A stretch of DNA of 9,879 bases from NCBI GenBank assembly GCA_030590185.1, contig JAUUZB010000065.1, forward strand, positions 1 through 9,879, in the 5' to 3' direction. The position numbers and the translations under genes were made by a program. This document shows positions 1 to 5,792 of this stretch, one piece after another; position 1 is the stretch's first letter; each line of letters opens with the position of its first letter. Origin of the DNA: Deltaproteobacteria bacterium. Its GTDB lineage: Bacteria > Myxococcota > XYA12-FULL-58-9 > JAUUZB01. The notes under the pieces are model-generated. The model made no database searches and was not told where the DNA came from. It saw nothing but the letters and a program-made list of their open reading frames with translations.

Positions 1-1
1 A

Positions 2-1294
2 CCCGGCGTGCCGACTCCAGCCTCGCCCGCTGGATCTGCGTCCGCCCCAACCCCCGGTGCGTCCGTCCCTACCCCCGCAGGTACCACGCCGGCTCCGGCT
101 ACCGCCGGCGACACGCCGAGCCCGACCGGCGACGACCCCGCGGACGAGAAAACCGACGCCAAGCCTGCCGGTGCCGCAGAGGCTGACAGCAAAACGGGCG
201 AGGACGGCCAGGACGCCGCGACCCCGGACGGGGACCCGGGGAACGATCCCTCGGCCGGCGACGCGGGCAACGCAGACGACGCGCCATCCCCGACCGATGG
301 AGACGCGGCTGGCGATTCCGCTGGGGCAGCAAAAGATGGTGAGCCCGCCGATCCGGAGCTGATGGCGGCTGAGAATACTCCGCCCGCGGCAGCGGCGGCG
401 CTCGCCGGCGACGACCCAGACGCTGGGGGAGGCGACGACGGCGAGGCTGGCCAAACGAGCTGGGGCGATGACGACGGCGGAGAGGCTGGCGACGCGAGCG
501 ACGACGGCGAGGCCGCCGACGGTGACGACGAACGGTTTGATGACGACCGCCCGGATCCAGCGGCGGAGGCCGCGCCCGCCATGTCCTTCCCGGCCGAGTC
601 GGTGCGCGCCGCGCAGACCGATCTCAAACGCTACGTGTTCGGCGCGCCAATCGCGCTCAAGGTCGGTGTCGGGGTCGCCGCACTCCTGGCGTTGATCCTA
701 GTCGCGTTCCCGTGGTTCTACCTCGCCGGCTCGGGCCCGAACGAGTACCCGGCCCATCTGCTCGATGAGGAGCCCCTCCAGGCGGGCCCGGGGGGCAGCG
801 GCGAGTATCCGGAGATCACCCTGCTGGAGCGCAACGAGCAAGTAGTCGTACTCCACGCCCTCGAGGAGGTTGGGTTCGCCATGGTCCGGGACCCGCTCGG
901 TCGGGTTGGATTCGTGCGCATCGCCTCCCTGGTGGAGGCGATCCAGCCGAACGGCATCAACGACGCCTTCACCCGTTGCCGCCGTCGTCCCCACGAACCG
1001 AGCGAGGCGGTTTGCCTCAGCCGCGCCAAGCAGCAGTTCGACTTCTGTGAGCAGGATTGCTCGGCCAACGAATCCGACTCGGGGTGCGTGGTCACCTGCG
1101 CCAAGCGCCGCGCCGAGTGCGAGGACGGCTGCAAGAGCCGCCCGGTGGAGAGTGCCCTGGAGAAGCGAACGGCCGCCTTGGCCGAGCCCTCCCTGGAGGA
1201 GCCACCCGTCGAGCCCGCCGCTGAGGAGCCGCCCGCCGAGTCAGCGGAGCCCAAAAAGAAGAAGAAAAAGAAGAAAAAGAAAAAGAAGCGTTGA
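2..1294 (+). CDS. Single-pass membrane protein with acidic disordered region, SH3-like segment, Cys-rich motif and poly-Lys tail (5' partial)
   Basis: The frame is open to the left edge, so the true start is probably outside the window; residues here are counted from the GTG at 8. Residues 1-205 are low complexity, first Pro/Ala/Thr-rich, then Asp/Gly/Ala-rich and strongly acidic, as in a disordered spacer. One hydrophobic helix lies at about 214-240. After it, residues ~265-309 look like a bacterial SH3-type beta barrel (alternating hydrophobics, GFVRI near the end). A Cys-rich stretch follows (C324, C336, C347, C351, C360, C364, C371, C375), then a Glu/Pro-rich segment and a tail of 12 lysines plus Arg. 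If the long acidic part is cytoplasmic, the SH3-like and Cys-rich parts face the periplasm, where disulfides could form. The codons show strong G/C third positions, so the gene is real. Function is unknown; a missing N-terminal domain such as a zinc ribbon, FHA or kinase is possible but unseen. Confidence 0.8.
   Translation, partial: PGVPTPASPAGSASAPTPGASVPTPAGTTPAPATAGDTPSPTGDDPADEKTDAKPAGAAEADSKTGEDGQDAATPDGDPGNDPSAGDAGNADDAPSPTDGDAAGDSAGAAKDGEPADPELMAAENTPPAAAAALAGDDPDAGGGDDGEAGQTSWGDDDGGEAGDASDDGEAADGDDERFDDDRPDPAAEAAPAMSFPAESVRAAQTDLKRYVFGAPIALKVGVGVAALLALILVAFPWFYLAGSGPNEYPAHLLDEEPLQAGPGGSGEYPEITLLERNEQVVVLHALEEVGFAMVRDPLGRVGFVRIASLVEAIQPNGINDAFTRCRRRPHEPSEAVCLSRAKQQFDFCEQDCSANESDSGCVVTCAKRRAECEDGCKSRPVESALEKRTAALAEPSLEEPPVEPAAEEPPAESAEPKKKKKKKKKKKKR
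1253..1288 (+). repeat. Poly-lysine codon tract (36-nt pure purine run)
   Basis: Twelve consecutive Lys codons, a mixture of AAA and AAG, end the membrane protein just before a final Arg and the stop. The 36 bases are all purines on the coding strand and stand out in this GC-rich DNA. Such a tail may bind acidic polymers or membrane phospholipids; this is inference. Confidence 0.85.
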
Positions 1295-1304
1295 GTTACG
1301 CTGG

Positions 1305-1344
1305 GGCGCCTCGCGGCTACGACAAACAGGAAGACCGCGGCGCC
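1305..1344. terminator. Possible hairpin between convergent genes
   Basis: A GGCGCC...GCGG arm (1305-1316, with a 2-nt bulge) can pair with CCGCGGCGCC at 1335-1344 around an 18-nt loop. It lies between the convergent membrane-protein and PAS genes, where a bidirectional terminator would be expected. No T tract follows on either side, so this is only a weak candidate. Confidence 0.2.
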
Positions 1345-1374
1345 AGCCGGGTCACCGGCCCGGGCCCGAGTTGA

Positions 1375-1881
1375 TCAATTTGTTGAGTCGTCCTCAGTCA
1401 CGTCCTCGAGCTTGATCACCACGGTGTCGTCCCGTTTCTCCGTTGAAACCAGAAACCGAATCGGTCCACCCCCGGCCGTCAAGCTCGCCGGCACCTGCAC
1501 GTAGGGCCGGCCCGTGTCCCAGGTGTCGACCACCGCGAGGCGGATGGTGCAGGTGTGACAGTGGATGTCGGCGCCGCAGCCTCCGGGGTTACGGGAGTTG
1601 ACGCAGTCGATGGCCTCGCCGCCGAGCAGGCCGAACATGTCGCGCTCACTCTTGCCGAGCATGTCCGCCATCGTTTGGTTGGCCGCCAACACCCGGCGCT
1701 CGCCGGACACGACCATCACCGGGAAGGAGAACTGATCGAGATACTCGCCGAGAGTCTGGCCGCCCCACTGCTTGGAGAAATGCTCAAAGCACCCGTCACA
1801 CATGCCGTGGGAGATGCGCCCGTCGTCGAGGGGCTCCTTGTCGCCCATTTCTGCTTGGCAATAGGAACAGATCAACCGCAC
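1375..1881 (-). CDS. Zinc-ribbon plus PAS-domain sensory protein with internal Cys4 cluster
   Basis: A 168-aa soluble protein. An N-terminal ribbon with C5-X2-C8 and C28-X2-C31 probably binds one zinc. A PAS domain follows at about residues 46-160, with the typical FPVMVV strand, an 'AANQTMADMLG' helix region and a C-terminal sheet ending in VVIKLEDV. Inside the PAS core four further cysteines, C93, C102, C108 and C111 (pattern CX8CX5CX2C, with GGCG and HCHTC), form a second likely metal or iron-sulfur site. No kinase, HTH, GGDEF or other output domain is present, so it probably senses a redox or metal cue and signals through a partner protein. The GTG start at 1881 is supported by a strong Shine-Dalgarno sequence 7 nt upstream. 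The gene faces the lipoprotein at 1960 divergently and stands alone. The PAS assignment is confident; the ligand is inference. Confidence 0.87.
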   Translation of the reverse strand: MRLICSYCQAEMGDKEPLDDGRISHGMCDGCFEHFSKQWGGQTLGEYLDQFSFPVMVVSGERRVLAANQTMADMLGKSERDMFGLLGGEAIDCVNSRNPGGCGADIHCHTCTIRLAVVDTWDTGRPYVQVPASLTAGGGPIRFLVSTEKRDDTVVIKLEDVTEDDSTN

Positions 1882-1888
1882 GACAACT

Positions 1889-1896
1889 CACCTCCT
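1889..1896 (-). promoter_or_regulatory. Strong ribosome binding site for the PAS gene
   Basis: On the minus strand AGGAGGTG sits 7 nt before the GTG at 1881. This near-perfect anti-16S match decides the start for a gene with no ATG nearby. The 78-bp divergent gap (1882-1959) must also hold promoters for both genes, but no convincing -35/-10 pair is visible in it. Confidence 0.8.
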
Positions 1897-1959
1897 GCCA
1901 GGGCGCCTCCCCGTGGGATCCCCTTGTGTCGATAGCCGCTCGGGCATTACGAGCCTAAG

Positions 1960-4032
1960 ATGCACCTGAATCGATTGGCTGCCAAGTCCGTGGTCGTCTG
2001 GCTGGGAGTATTGACGGCCTGCACGCCCAAGGCCCCCGGCATGGACCGAGGGCCGGGGAGGCCGGCGGATGTCGCCTGTGCCCCCTCCCCAGCCGCCCCG
2101 CTGCCGGCCCCCTGGTCCGGGGCGGAGCTCGCGACGCACGGGACCTGGCTCGAGGGCCTCGGGAGGCCGGATACGATCCCACCGACCCCCGCGGTTGGTG
2201 AGCTCGGAGCACCGTTGCACCGCTCGGACGGCGAGCGGGCGGAGCTGAGCATGATCGCCTTCTTCGGTCGCCACGGCCGCAATGACCTGCCCCGGGGTGA
2301 GCGCCCCGTGCCCGTGGATGTGCACGATCTTTGGTTGCGCCGTGAGCCGGTGGCCGCGCTGCAACCGGACGGCCTGCTGACGGTCCGTTGGGAGACCCTG
2401 CGGCCCCTGCGCGCCGGTCGAACCACGGTGGGCATGCACTTCTACGCCGGGCTCACCCGAACCACGGTGTGGCGCAAGACCGAGGCCTACGACGCGGGCG
2501 AGCCGGTGACCGCGCACCGGGCGAGTCAGAAGGTGGGCTGGATCATCGACCCGACCTACGACGAGAGCGGCGCCGCCGAGCGCGGTCGCGGGGTGCTCGC
2601 CTTTCGGGTGGTGATGCACGACGACGACGAGGGCAAGGCCCCGATCCACGACGGCGAGATTGGCTTTCGCTGCGAGCCCGTGCCGTGCGGGGCGGGTGCG
2701 CGGTTCGTGCAGCTACCGGCCTTTCGCCTCGGGCCGTTTGTGGATCGGGTCAGCGATACCGGCGCGGTCATCTCGTTCCAAACCGATACGCCAACCCGCG
2801 CGGCGGTGGTGCTGCGCGGCAGCGGCAGCGGCAGCGGTGGCGGCGGCGGTGGCGACCGGCGATTCGCGAGCCTAGGGCTGGGCCACGACCACGAGATCGT
2901 CGTCAGCGGCCTGACCCCGGGCCGCGCCTACCGTTACGCGGCCCTCGCCACCGATGCCCGTGGCGAAACCGCCTGGCAGGCCAACGGCACCCTGCGCACC
3001 GCGCCTGCGGATCCGAGCGCCGGGTTTCGTTTCTCGATCCTCAGCGACACCCGGCGTGCCCCGGGGGGCGGCCTGTTCGATTACCGCGGCATCAACCGTC
3101 AGGTGCTCGAGGGGCTGCTCGCCGCGGCGCTCGAACGGCGGGTCGCCTTCGTGGTGGTGGTCGGCGATCTGATCGACGGCGCCACCACCGTACCGGGCGC
3201 CTTCCGCTACCAACTCGATGGCTGGCGCCAGGTGGCCACGCCCTACGCCATGCACCTGCCGATCTACGAGACCATGGGCAACCACGAGATCCTGATGGAT
3301 GCCTGGTTGCCCGGCTGGTACGCCGACCGCCGGGGCGACGGGACCTCTGAGTCTCTCTTCGCCGCCGCATTCGTCAACCCGAACAACGGGCCGCAACCAG
3401 CCACGGACGGGGCACCGACCCTGGATGAGAACGTTTACAGCTTCGACTACGGCAAGGCGCACTTTGCGGTGGTGAACACTGACTACGACCAAAAGTCCCA
3501 CCCGGATCGTGACGACCACCCGGCGGCCGGCCGTGGCTTTCGCCAGGGTTGGGTCAGCGATGGGCAACTCGCCTGGCTGCGGGCCGACCTGACCTCGGCG
3601 CGCGCTGGTGGCGCCAAGCATTTGTTCGTGCTCACCCATGAACCGGCCTTTCCCAACGGCGGCCACGCCGGTGACGCCATGTATTGGGACGGCCGCATCC
3701 CGGAGGTGCTCGCCCGCCGCGACGCCTTTTGGCAGATCCTCAGCGACCACGGAGCGCGCGCCGGCCTGTTCGGTGACGAGCACAACTACAGCCGACTGCT
3801 CGTCGACGCCGCCATCAAGCCGAGTTTTCGCACCCCGGTCTGGTCCTTCATCACCGGCGGCGGCGGTGCGCCTCACTATGCCCAGGATAAAACGCTACCC
3901 TGGTCGGATCGTGTCGCGGCCTTCAGCGCTCATCCTCACCAGGTCTTCTTCAGCGTGTGCGGCGACCGGGTGAGCTTCGAGGCGGTGAGCTTGACCGGCG
4001 TGGTGCTCGATCGGGGTGAGCTCACGCCGTAG
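1960..4032 (+). CDS. Secreted purple-acid-phosphatase-like metallophosphoesterase lipoprotein
   Basis: A 690-aa protein. Residues 1-21 are a lipoprotein signal (hydrophobic VVVWLGVL, lipobox LTAC with C21), so it should be anchored to a membrane and face the periplasm or outside. Residues ~22-250 match nothing I recognise. Residues ~253-348 resemble the fibronectin-III-like N-terminal domain of purple acid phosphatases (SDTGAVISFQT, LTPGRAYRY). Residues ~356-625 are a calcineurin-like phosphoesterase core with G402-D403-x2-D406, G440-N441-H442-E443, H560 and the block G605-D606-E607-H608-N-Y-S-R. The usual DxH first motif reads D363-T364-R365, and the usual GHxH reads GDEH. Two ligand positions therefore differ, so it may hydrolyse phosphoesters with altered metal use or bind without catalysis. 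A Gly/Ser loop interrupts the N-terminal domain at 287-298. No good Shine-Dalgarno sequence precedes the ATG, but the signal peptide fixes the start. Confidence 0.88.
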   Translation: MHLNRLAAKSVVVWLGVLTACTPKAPGMDRGPGRPADVACAPSPAAPLPAPWSGAELATHGTWLEGLGRPDTIPPTPAVGELGAPLHRSDGERAELSMIAFFGRHGRNDLPRGERPVPVDVHDLWLRREPVAALQPDGLLTVRWETLRPLRAGRTTVGMHFYAGLTRTTVWRKTEAYDAGEPVTAHRASQKVGWIIDPTYDESGAAERGRGVLAFRVVMHDDDEGKAPIHDGEIGFRCEPVPCGAGARFVQLPAFRLGPFVDRVSDTGAVISFQTDTPTRAAVVLRGSGSGSGGGGGGDRRFASLGLGHDHEIVVSGLTPGRAYRYAALATDARGETAWQANGTLRTAPADPSAGFRFSILSDTRRAPGGGLFDYRGINRQVLEGLLAAALERRVAFVVVVGDLIDGATTVPGAFRYQLDGWRQVATPYAMHLPIYETMGNHEILMDAWLPGWYADRRGDGTSESLFAAAFVNPNNGPQPATDGAPTLDENVYSFDYGKAHFAVVNTDYDQKSHPDRDDHPAAGRGFRQGWVSDGQLAWLRADLTSARAGGAKHLFVLTHEPAFPNGGHAGDAMYWDGRIPEVLARRDAFWQILSDHGARAGLFGDEHNYSRLLVDAAIKPSFRTPVWSFITGGGGAPHYAQDKTLPWSDRVAAFSAHPHQVFFSVCGDRVSFEAVSLTGVVLDRGELTP
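2818..2853 (+). repeat. Gly/Ser-coding microsatellite in the phosphatase-like gene
   Basis: Three GGC-AGC units are followed by six Gly codons, encoding a 12-residue Gly/Ser loop (residues 287-298) inside the fibronectin-III-like domain. It is probably a flexible surface loop whose length can change by slippage in steps of three bases. Confidence 0.75.
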
Positions 4033-4049
4033 GATCGATCGGCCGGAGT

Positions 4050-4085
4050 CGCCGCCGCGAGCCTGGCTTTTTACTCGCCGCGGCG
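4050..4085 (+). terminator. Large GC-rich hairpin after the phosphatase-like gene
   Basis: Arms 4050-4061 and 4074-4085 pair at 11 of 12 positions (one C-C mismatch) around a 12-nt loop that contains five Ts. It lies 18-53 nt past the stop codon and 36 nt before the next start. A factor-independent terminator would have a T tract after the second arm, and none is present. It may act as an mRNA 3'-end stabiliser or attenuator. Confidence 0.4.
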
Positions 4086-4121
4086 CGATGCTAACGGGTG
4101 CCCCCGCGGGCCGGAGTCGTC

Positions 4122-4787
4122 ATGCGCGTCATCGAAATCGAAAACGAGTTTCACCGCCGACACTTCGATCTCTTCCGGGAGATGAACCACCCGCACTTCT
4201 CGATCTGCGCCCCGGTGGAAGTCGGCCCCTGGGTGGCGCGGGCCAAGGCCGCCGGTTGTCGCCTGACCTCTAGCTTCGCCTACCTGCTGGCGCGCGTGGC
4301 CAACGACATTCCAGAGTTCCGCCAGCGGATCCGCGACGGGCAGATCGTCGAGCACGAGCTGGTCCACCCATCTTTCACCATCGGCACGGAGGTGGAGGAC
4401 GCCTTTAGTTTCTGCGAGGTGCCCTTCCACGCCGACATCGCGGTTTTTTTGGCCCGTGCCGAGGAACGCATCGCGGCCTTGCGCGCCGCCCCGAGCCTCG
4501 ACGACGAGCCCGGCCGCGACGATTACCTGTTTATGTCCTCCTTGCCCTGGGTCGCCTTCACCTCGGTAACCCACGCCATGGGCTATCACCCCCACGACAG
4601 CGTGCCGCGTATGGTTTGGGGCAAGCTCTTCGAGCAGGGCGGCCGTCAGCTCATGCCGCTCTCGGTCCAAGCCCACCACGCCCTGGTCGATGGCATCCAC
4701 GTAGGTCGCTTCTTCGAACGGCTCGAAGCCCTGTGCCTGGCTCCGGATCCGACCTGGGACCCGGCCGGTCAGTTCCCCCTTGACTAA
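4122..4787 (+). CDS. Chloramphenicol-acetyltransferase-fold acyltransferase
   Basis: A 221-aa protein, the usual length for this family, matching the CAT fold along its whole length: HFDLF near the start, a conserved N-x-I-P-E-F-R-x-R-I block, SFTIGTEVEDAFSF, and PWVAFTS. It ends with the catalytic HHxxxDG motif (H186, H185 before it, D190), followed by IHVGRFF. Ser148 lies in the FTS block, where CAT has its transition-state-stabilising serine. CAT enzymes work as trimers and transfer acetyl from acetyl-CoA to a hydroxyl, classically of chloramphenicol. Chromosomal relatives often have unknown substrates, so resistance is not claimed. The ATG at 4122 is preferred over an in-frame GTG at 4098 because GGAG lies 5 nt before it and the protein then begins at the family's normal N-terminus. 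The -35 box of the next gene overlaps its last codons. A T7 run at 4444-4450 is in frame. Confidence 0.88.
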   Translation: MRVIEIENEFHRRHFDLFREMNHPHFSICAPVEVGPWVARAKAAGCRLTSSFAYLLARVANDIPEFRQRIRDGQIVEHELVHPSFTIGTEVEDAFSFCEVPFHADIAVFLARAEERIAALRAAPSLDDEPGRDDYLFMSSLPWVAFTSVTHAMGYHPHDSVPRMVWGKLFEQGGRQLMPLSVQAHHALVDGIHVGRFFERLEALCLAPDPTWDPAGQFPLD

Positions 4788-4807
4788 ACGAACGGTCGTG
4801 CTATTTT
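4780..4807 (+). promoter_or_regulatory. tetR promoter, predicted leaderless
   Basis: TTGACT (4780-4785), a 16-nt spacer and TATTTT (4802-4807) fit a sigma-70-type promoter. The -35 box overlaps the stop of the acyltransferase gene. Only six bases separate the -10 box from the ATG at 4814, so transcription should begin at or next to the start codon. No Shine-Dalgarno sequence is present, which agrees with a leaderless mRNA. Confidence 0.6.
4789..4807 (+). promoter_or_regulatory. Candidate TetR operator overlapping the promoter
   Basis: The sequence cgaacggtcgtgctatttt spans part of the promoter spacer and the -10 box. Its core ACGA-ACGG-TCGT (4788-4799) is an inverted repeat of the kind bound by TetR-family dimers. 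Binding here would block RNA polymerase, so autorepression by the adjacent regulator is likely. The same 19 bases recur, inverted with one mismatch, at 5442-5460. Confidence 0.55.
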
Positions 4808-4813
4808 AGAATC

Positions 4814-5395
4814 ATGAAAGGCGAGGAGACCAAAGCCACGATCCTCGATACGGCCTTGAACGTGGCTCGTCTCGAGGGTCTCGATGCCCTGAGCATCGGC
4901 CGGCTCGCCAAGGGGGTCGGCCTGTCCAAGAGCGGGTTGTTCGCCCACTTCAAGTCCAAGGAAACCCTTCAGGTCGAGGTGCTGCGGCGGGGCGTGGCGG
5001 AGTTCATCAATGCGGTGGTGCGGCCGGCCGTCCGGGCGCCCCGGGGTGAGCCCCGGCTTCGCGCCATGTTCGACAACTGGCTCGCCTGGGGCTCGGGCAG
5101 CGGCGAGGGGGGCTGCATTTTCCTTGGTGCCGCGGTGGAGTACGACGATCGCCCCGGCCGGGTCCGGGATCACCTGGTCACCAGCCAGCGGGACTGGACC
5201 CAGACCCTGGCGCGCAGCGTGCGCATCACCCAGGCCGAGGGGCACCTGAGCGCCGAGGCCGACCCTGAACAAATCGCCTTTCAGATCTACAGCATCATGA
5301 TGGCCTTTCACCTGTATCACCGGCTCTTGGCTGACTCGAACGCCGAGGACCGAGCCCGCCGCGCCTTCGAACTGCTCATCGCAACACACCGTTAG
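4814..5395 (+). CDS. TetR/AcrR-family transcriptional regulator
   Basis: A 193-aa protein of normal length for the family. Residues 6-52 form the TetR DNA-binding domain: a helix with ILDTALNVARLEG, then the helix-turn-helix 'LSIGRLAKGVGLSKSGLFAHF' followed by KSKETL. The C-terminal ligand domain has a GGCIFLGAAVEYDDRPGRVRDHL stretch from about residue 98, seen in a subgroup of TetR proteins next to oxidoreductase genes. Its inducer is unknown. It probably represses its own leaderless promoter through the palindrome at 4789-4807. The stop codon TAG is part of the Shine-Dalgarno sequence of the next gene, so the two are translationally linked. Likely targets are itself, the 75-aa gene, the dehydrogenase at 5793 and possibly the acyltransferase upstream; this is inferred from position and from the repeated operator sequence. 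Confidence 0.93.
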   Translation: MKGEETKATILDTALNVARLEGLDALSIGRLAKGVGLSKSGLFAHFKSKETLQVEVLRRGVAEFINAVVRPAVRAPRGEPRLRAMFDNWLAWGSGSGEGGCIFLGAAVEYDDRPGRVRDHLVTSQRDWTQTLARSVRITQAEGHLSAEADPEQIAFQIYSIMMAFHLYHRLLADSNAEDRARRAFELLIATHR

Positions 5396-5398
5396 GAG
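5394..5398 (+). promoter_or_regulatory. Ribosome binding site overlapping the tetR stop
   Basis: AGGAG overlaps the TAG stop of the regulator and lies 6 nt before the ATG at 5405. This is strong evidence that the following small reading frame is translated, and that it is coupled to the regulator. Confidence 0.75.
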
Positions 5399-5404
5399 AC
5401 TCCC

Positions 5405-5632
5405 ATGGTAGCCACCCCCATCCCCAATCCTTATCAAGAGAAAAATAGCACGAACGTTCGGACACCTAGCGGGTCCCATCTGGCACGTCCGCGGACCGTA
5501 CCCGCGAGCCTGAACAACCTGCTCGACTGGTTCATCGGGTTCGTCGGCATCGGCCTGACCGAGGAGGACGTGAACTTCACGATTTCCCGTGCGGAGATCG
5601 ACAGCGACCTGTCCACCGGCCGCGACGACTGA
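5405..5632 (+). CDS. Small 75-aa protein of unknown function, coupled to tetR
   Basis: I do not recognise this protein. It starts at an ATG with an excellent Shine-Dalgarno sequence that overlaps the tetR stop. Residues 1-35 are polar, rich in Pro, Asn, Ser and Arg. Residues 38-52 (NLLDWFIGFVGIGL) form a short hydrophobic, possibly amphipathic helix, too short for a confident membrane span. The C-terminus is acidic (EEDVNF, AEIDSDLS). Codons from about residue 23 onward have the strong G/C third-position bias of a real gene. The first third is AT-richer and contains the second operator-like sequence at 5442-5460. It could be a small membrane-associated or regulator-binding peptide, or a peptide precursor. 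No modifying enzymes are visible nearby, so a precursor role is speculative. Confidence 0.65.
   Translation: MVATPIPNPYQEKNSTNVRTPSGSHLARPRTVPASLNNLLDWFIGFVGIGLTEEDVNFTISRAEIDSDLSTGRDD
5442..5460 (-). promoter_or_regulatory. Second, inverted copy of the tetR operator element
   Basis: On the minus strand this reads cgaacgttcgtgctatttt and differs from 4789-4807 at one of 19 positions. Its core CGAACGTTCG (5451-5460) is a perfect 10-bp palindrome. It lies inside codons ~13-19 of the 75-aa gene. No -35 box accompanies it on the minus strand, so it is more probably a second regulator-binding site than a promoter. Confidence 0.5.
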
Positions 5633-5792
5633 GAACGCCCGGGCCCGAGCCCCCGCCTCGTCCTTTCGCTCTCCGGCCCCGGCCGCTGGCGCGGCAAAAA
5701 AACCGCTGGCGCCGGCCTGGATCAGCCCTACGTTGTGACCTGACGTCATCAACCTCGAGGGCGCTGAGCGAGCCGCCACGGAGATCCCAGAC
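5633..5792. other. Intergenic leader of the dehydrogenase gene with short repeats
   Basis: This 160-bp gap holds a 10-bp direct repeat CCGCTGGCGC (5683-5692 and 5703-5712, 20 bp apart) flanking a GCCGC-TGGC-GCGGC hairpin (5682-5695) and an A7 run (5696-5702). An 8-bp palindrome TGACGTCA lies at 5741-5748. No clear -35/-10 pair is visible. The dehydrogenase may be read through from tetR or use an alternative sigma factor. Confidence 0.4.

Noticed and set aside
2872..3876. 334-codon open frame on the minus strand across the phosphatase-like gene
   Set aside because: It lies wholly within a plus-strand gene with clear domains and motifs; its product is a low-complexity Val/Arg/Gly shadow caused by high GC.
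4098..4121. Upstream GTG start for the acyltransferase
   Set aside because: There is no ribosome site before it, whereas the ATG at 4122 has GGAG at 5 nt and gives the normal family N-terminus.
4444..4450. T7 run as a phase-variation tract
   Set aside because: A run of seven is short, the gene is intact, and codons fit conserved family residues.
4712..4728. Inverted repeat CTTCGA/TCGAAG resembling another operator
   Set aside because: It lies within conserved coding sequence of the acyltransferase end and lacks the flanking GTGCTATTTT shared by the two operator copies.
1359..5649. Shared 12-mer CCCGGGCCCGAG at 1359-1370 and 5638-5649
   Set aside because: It is a short GC-only, largely palindromic word that is easily met by chance in DNA of this composition.
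5682..5702. Hairpin followed by A7 as a terminator
   Set aside because: On the plus strand the run after the hairpin is A rather than T. On the minus strand the T run comes before the hairpin instead of after it.
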